DNA of 64,000 bases, from NCBI RefSeq assembly GCF_034190915.1, contig NW_026947506.1, positions 15,871,501 through 15,935,500 of the forward strand, read 5' to 3'. Below, piece by piece: positions 61,480 to 64,000 of the stretch (within the stretch, counting starts at the first letter, position 1; each line of letters opens with the position of its first letter). The position numbers and the translations under genes are program-made. The notes under the pieces are model-generated. The model was not told where the DNA came from, searched no databases, and saw nothing but the letters and a program-made list of their open reading frames with translations. The stretch is from Cavia porcellus. Taxonomy: Eukaryota; Chordata; Mammalia; Rodentia; Caviidae.

Positions 61480-61570
61480 ATTAACTTAATCTGTTAATTT
61501 GAGTAAGCATGCCTAACTCCATGGGATTAGACCCACCCTAGGGTGGATACTCCCCTAAGTGGTATAAAAG
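61480..61570 (+). promoter_or_regulatory. Distal promoter-like block with TATA box, unit 3
   Basis: TATAAAAG at 61,563-61,570, in the same setting as in units 1 and 2. Confidence 0.55.
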
Positions 61571-61591
61571 GGAAGCCAAGAATGAAGAGTT

Positions 61592-61717
61592 ACATCTTTT
61601 CCAGAAGAAATCACACCTTTCTCAACTCAGATCCAAGCCTTCAACAGGATTCTCTGTGTCTTCAGCCTGACAACAGACTTTTTGTGTCTCCCATATGTGA
61701 CTCTGCATGCAGTTTTG
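61592..61717 (+). other. Candidate noncoding exon 1, unit 3
   Basis: Ends ttttg|gtaagt (GT at 61,718). The start is an estimate. Confidence 0.45.
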
Positions 61718-63726
61718 GTAAGTATTCTTCGAACTTTTTGCAGATTTGATTACATTGCACTAAATCTGTTTATTTAGAGAGCACTGCCAGTCACAGGTAG
61801 GGATAATTTAGGTAGTTTACATTGGTCTGTATCATAGTATCTTAGATTTACATCAACAAGGAGCCCTTGTGGAAGCAGCACTATTTCATTTTAATTCATC
61901 TTCATGGCATTACTATTAGAAAGCAATAAGAATACTGACTGGACATGCTTAAGGGGAGTCAGACAGTGGGTGAGCTCCAAGATTGGCATGATGTCATTAA
62001 GGACAGTTTTCTGTCACTTGTCCTGAAAAATAATTCTCTCTTGTCATGGGCAAGCTTCTCTTCCATGAGGCTCAGTTTTTCTTCAGCTGTTGATCTTCCC
62101 TAGTGGTGGCAGGCCTGTGTCAGCCAGCCAAAGGGCACAAGTAAATGACTCCTCTAGAAGGCTTGATGTGCATACTGCTTATGAGAATAGGGAACCCAGG
62201 TCCCTCTGTCAGCGACTTTGGTTGATTCCAGGTGCACTATTTGTTCCCAGTTGCAACTATATGAATCAAATGGGATGGATTGGGGAAGTTACCCAGATTA
62301 GCCTGGCTGCTCTCATGTAGGAGAGGAGGACAAAGGATTGATAAACCAGGAGAATACTGAAGAGAATTGTCCCAGTTATTTGGGATCAAAGAGGGAGCAA
62401 AGGAGAGCAAGTGAGTGGGATAGACATCTGCTGGTCAAATCACAGGCTCCTAATGCCAGAGCAGGGACAATAGAGAGAGGTACAGCATTTTTTCTCTTAT
62501 CCTGAGGAAGGTTTTTAACCCAACAAATTCCAAAATTCTGTGTGAAGTACAATACAGTGTCATAGGCCAAAAGCGTAGATGAGGAAAGGTGTTTCATTTG
62601 GCCCATATAACAATGGCTTCAGAGCCACAGTTTCTCTGAAGTACACTCTAGTTACCCGTCAAACACATGGACTGTTTCAGAATGTTAATAGTAATGGGAA
62701 GGTGTTAGTGATACATTTGACCAAGACGCACACTAGCATGGTCTTATAATCCCAGCATTCTTGGGGATTTACGTAGGAGGTCTCTGAAAAGTGCACCCCA
62801 AATTTGGAAGCCTAGTGAATTAATTAGACTGAATCTCAACACCATAAAATGAATAAAAGGACAAGACATGTAATTCAGTGGGCAGTCTCTATGCTCAATC
62901 TCCAGTAGTAAAAAACAAAACAAGATGCACTGTGTCATAGAATGTCATCAGAAGGTAGATTTTTAATAATGTAATTTGCTGCTTGTAGGACTAAATTTTG
63001 CTGTGGAGTTCCAGCTCTACTCAATGCTTAGTGATTCTCATGCCACAGTCATCTGAGTGGTAAAATTATATGCATATATAGTGGTATAAGTATTAACTGA
63101 ATGTGTTAATTTGATTAAAGCATGCCTAACTCAAATGGATTTAAATAGCATAGGAATACCCACTCTAGGGTGGATCCCCACCTTTTATACCACTTAGGCG
63201 AGTATCCACCCTAGGGTGGGTCTAATCCCATGGAGTTAGGCATGCTTACTCAAATTAACAGATTAAGTTAATACTTACACCACCAGTATTTTGTCTCACT
63301 ACAGAAAAAGATTACTTTTTGCTACTTTTGAATTTCTTTTTTATTTGTCATTTATTTCTTTGTTTGAAATTTGAAAGTGTCTCTTGCTTGTAGTCCTTTG
63401 CATAAAAGGAAGCAAAAAAGGAAGGGTTACATCTGTTCCAGAAGAACTCAAACTGTACTCAAAAAATATTAAAAAGGGGATTTCTTTAGTGAATTGTTTT
63501 TTAAAGGAATCAAGACAGGACTGAATAGTGACTAATTATTAAGTAAATATTGGTAAATGTAAGTCTGATTAATTAATTTTTTAAATCTACACATCAGGCT
63601 ATCTAGTTTGTGACTGCCGTATCTCCCTGCTTGTCTTGGATCTGCTGAATGGAGTGACATGTCTACAGTCTGGTGAAGAAAGAAAACCTGGGAGACCTTC
63701 TTTCACTTTCACACTGCTGCTGTCAG
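61718..63726 (+). other. Candidate 5' intron, unit 3
   Basis: Ends tgctgtcag before the coding ATG. It includes the inverted promoter-flank insert at 63,183-63,399. The section from about 62,950 matches unit 1 better than unit 2. Confidence 0.4.
63183..63399 (-). repeat. Inverted copy of distal promoter flank, unit 3
   Basis: Same insert and breakpoints as in units 1 and 2. Confidence 0.85.
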
Positions 63727-63737
63727 GAATTCAAGAA

Positions 63738-64000
63738 ATGTCCAGTGGGCCAGTAGCTGAGAACCAGCATGCCACAGAGATCAAAGTAGTGAAATTCTCC
63801 TACATGTGGACCATCAGTATCTTTAGCTTTTCCCTAAAGGAAATAGGTAGTGCCATTGAAAGTTCAACCTTTTCACCTGAAGCAAATGATAACCTGAAAT
63901 GGTGCTTACGAGTATATCCAAAAGGGATCAATGAAGAAAGCAAAGATTACCTGTCCCTATGTCTGGCACTGATCAGCTGCCCGATGAGAGAAGCTTGGGC
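63738..64000 (+). CDS. TD and POZ domain protein (SPOP/TDPOZ family), copy 3, partial
   Basis: The first 87 codons, open to the window end, covering the N-terminus and about half of the MATH domain. It shares Cys75 (SPOP Y87) with the other copies and Arg84 with copy 2. It has its own N28I change in the otherwise constant WTISNF segment (here WTISIF) at the first MATH strand; the matching SPOP residue is N40. No stop or frameshift is seen in the visible part. The start is the same SPOP-matching ATG. Confidence 0.9.
   Translation, partial: MSSGPVAENQHATEIKVVKFSYMWTISIFSFSLKEIGSAIESSTFSPEANDNLKWCLRVYPKGINEESKDYLSLCLALISCPMREAW

Larger units (their letters stand above)
54404..64000 (+). repeat. 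Tandem unit 3, cut by the window end
   Basis: Begins with the axis remnant as units 1 and 2 do, and reaches into the third coding copy. Confidence 0.92.

Noticed and set aside
1..64000. tRNA, rRNA or other structured RNA genes.
   Set aside because: None found by eye. The SINEs are 7SL-derived and not functional RNA genes.

Overview
The window is mammalian nuclear DNA, most probably from a rodent. It has no operons and is rich in SINEs, L1, MaLR-type LTR elements, an endogenous retrovirus (ERV) and microsatellites. Its only recognisable host genes are copies of an intronless-coding, SPOP-derived MATH+BTB gene of the TDPOZ type, a family known for rodent-specific tandem expansion. The exact species cannot be read from the sequence.

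Layout. Positions 1-1,395 are flanking DNA with no feature I can name. About 1,395-18,995 is an inverted arm. It carries a decayed minus-strand TDPOZ pseudogene (5,478-6,563) and is interrupted by a 6.2 kb class I ERV (12,161-18,410), which itself holds a nested solo LTR (17,669-18,057). The axis of the inverted duplication lies near 19.2 kb. To its right is a head-to-tail array: unit 1 (about 18,604-35,580), unit 2 (35,581-54,403) and a partial unit 3 (54,404-64,000). Each unit begins with a remnant of the inversion axis. It then has an LTR element, a promoter-like block with a candidate noncoding first exon, a roughly 2 kb candidate intron, one SPOP/TDPOZ coding exon (26,024-27,112; 44,851-45,939; 63,738 to the window end), a long noncoding 3' flank, an L1 3' fragment and a second MaLR element. 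Unit 1 is about 1.85 kb shorter than unit 2 because it has a solo LTR where units 2 and 3 keep a full element.

Function. The intact copies encode 362-residue proteins that align without gaps to SPOP from its second methionine. They keep the BTB dimerisation residues and the C-terminal BACK region needed to act as CUL3 adaptors, but they differ from SPOP and from one another in the MATH substrate cleft. The array may therefore be a set of recently homogenised CUL3-adaptor paralogues with altered substrate specificity. That is inference; expression cannot be judged from the sequence.

Inferred history: inverted duplication; decay of the left copy; MaLR insertion and rearrangements (a 217 bp inverted insertion in the proximal promoter, a 132 bp block duplication) on the right arm; tandem amplification including the axis; ERV insertion in the left arm; and patchy gene conversion between arms and between units.
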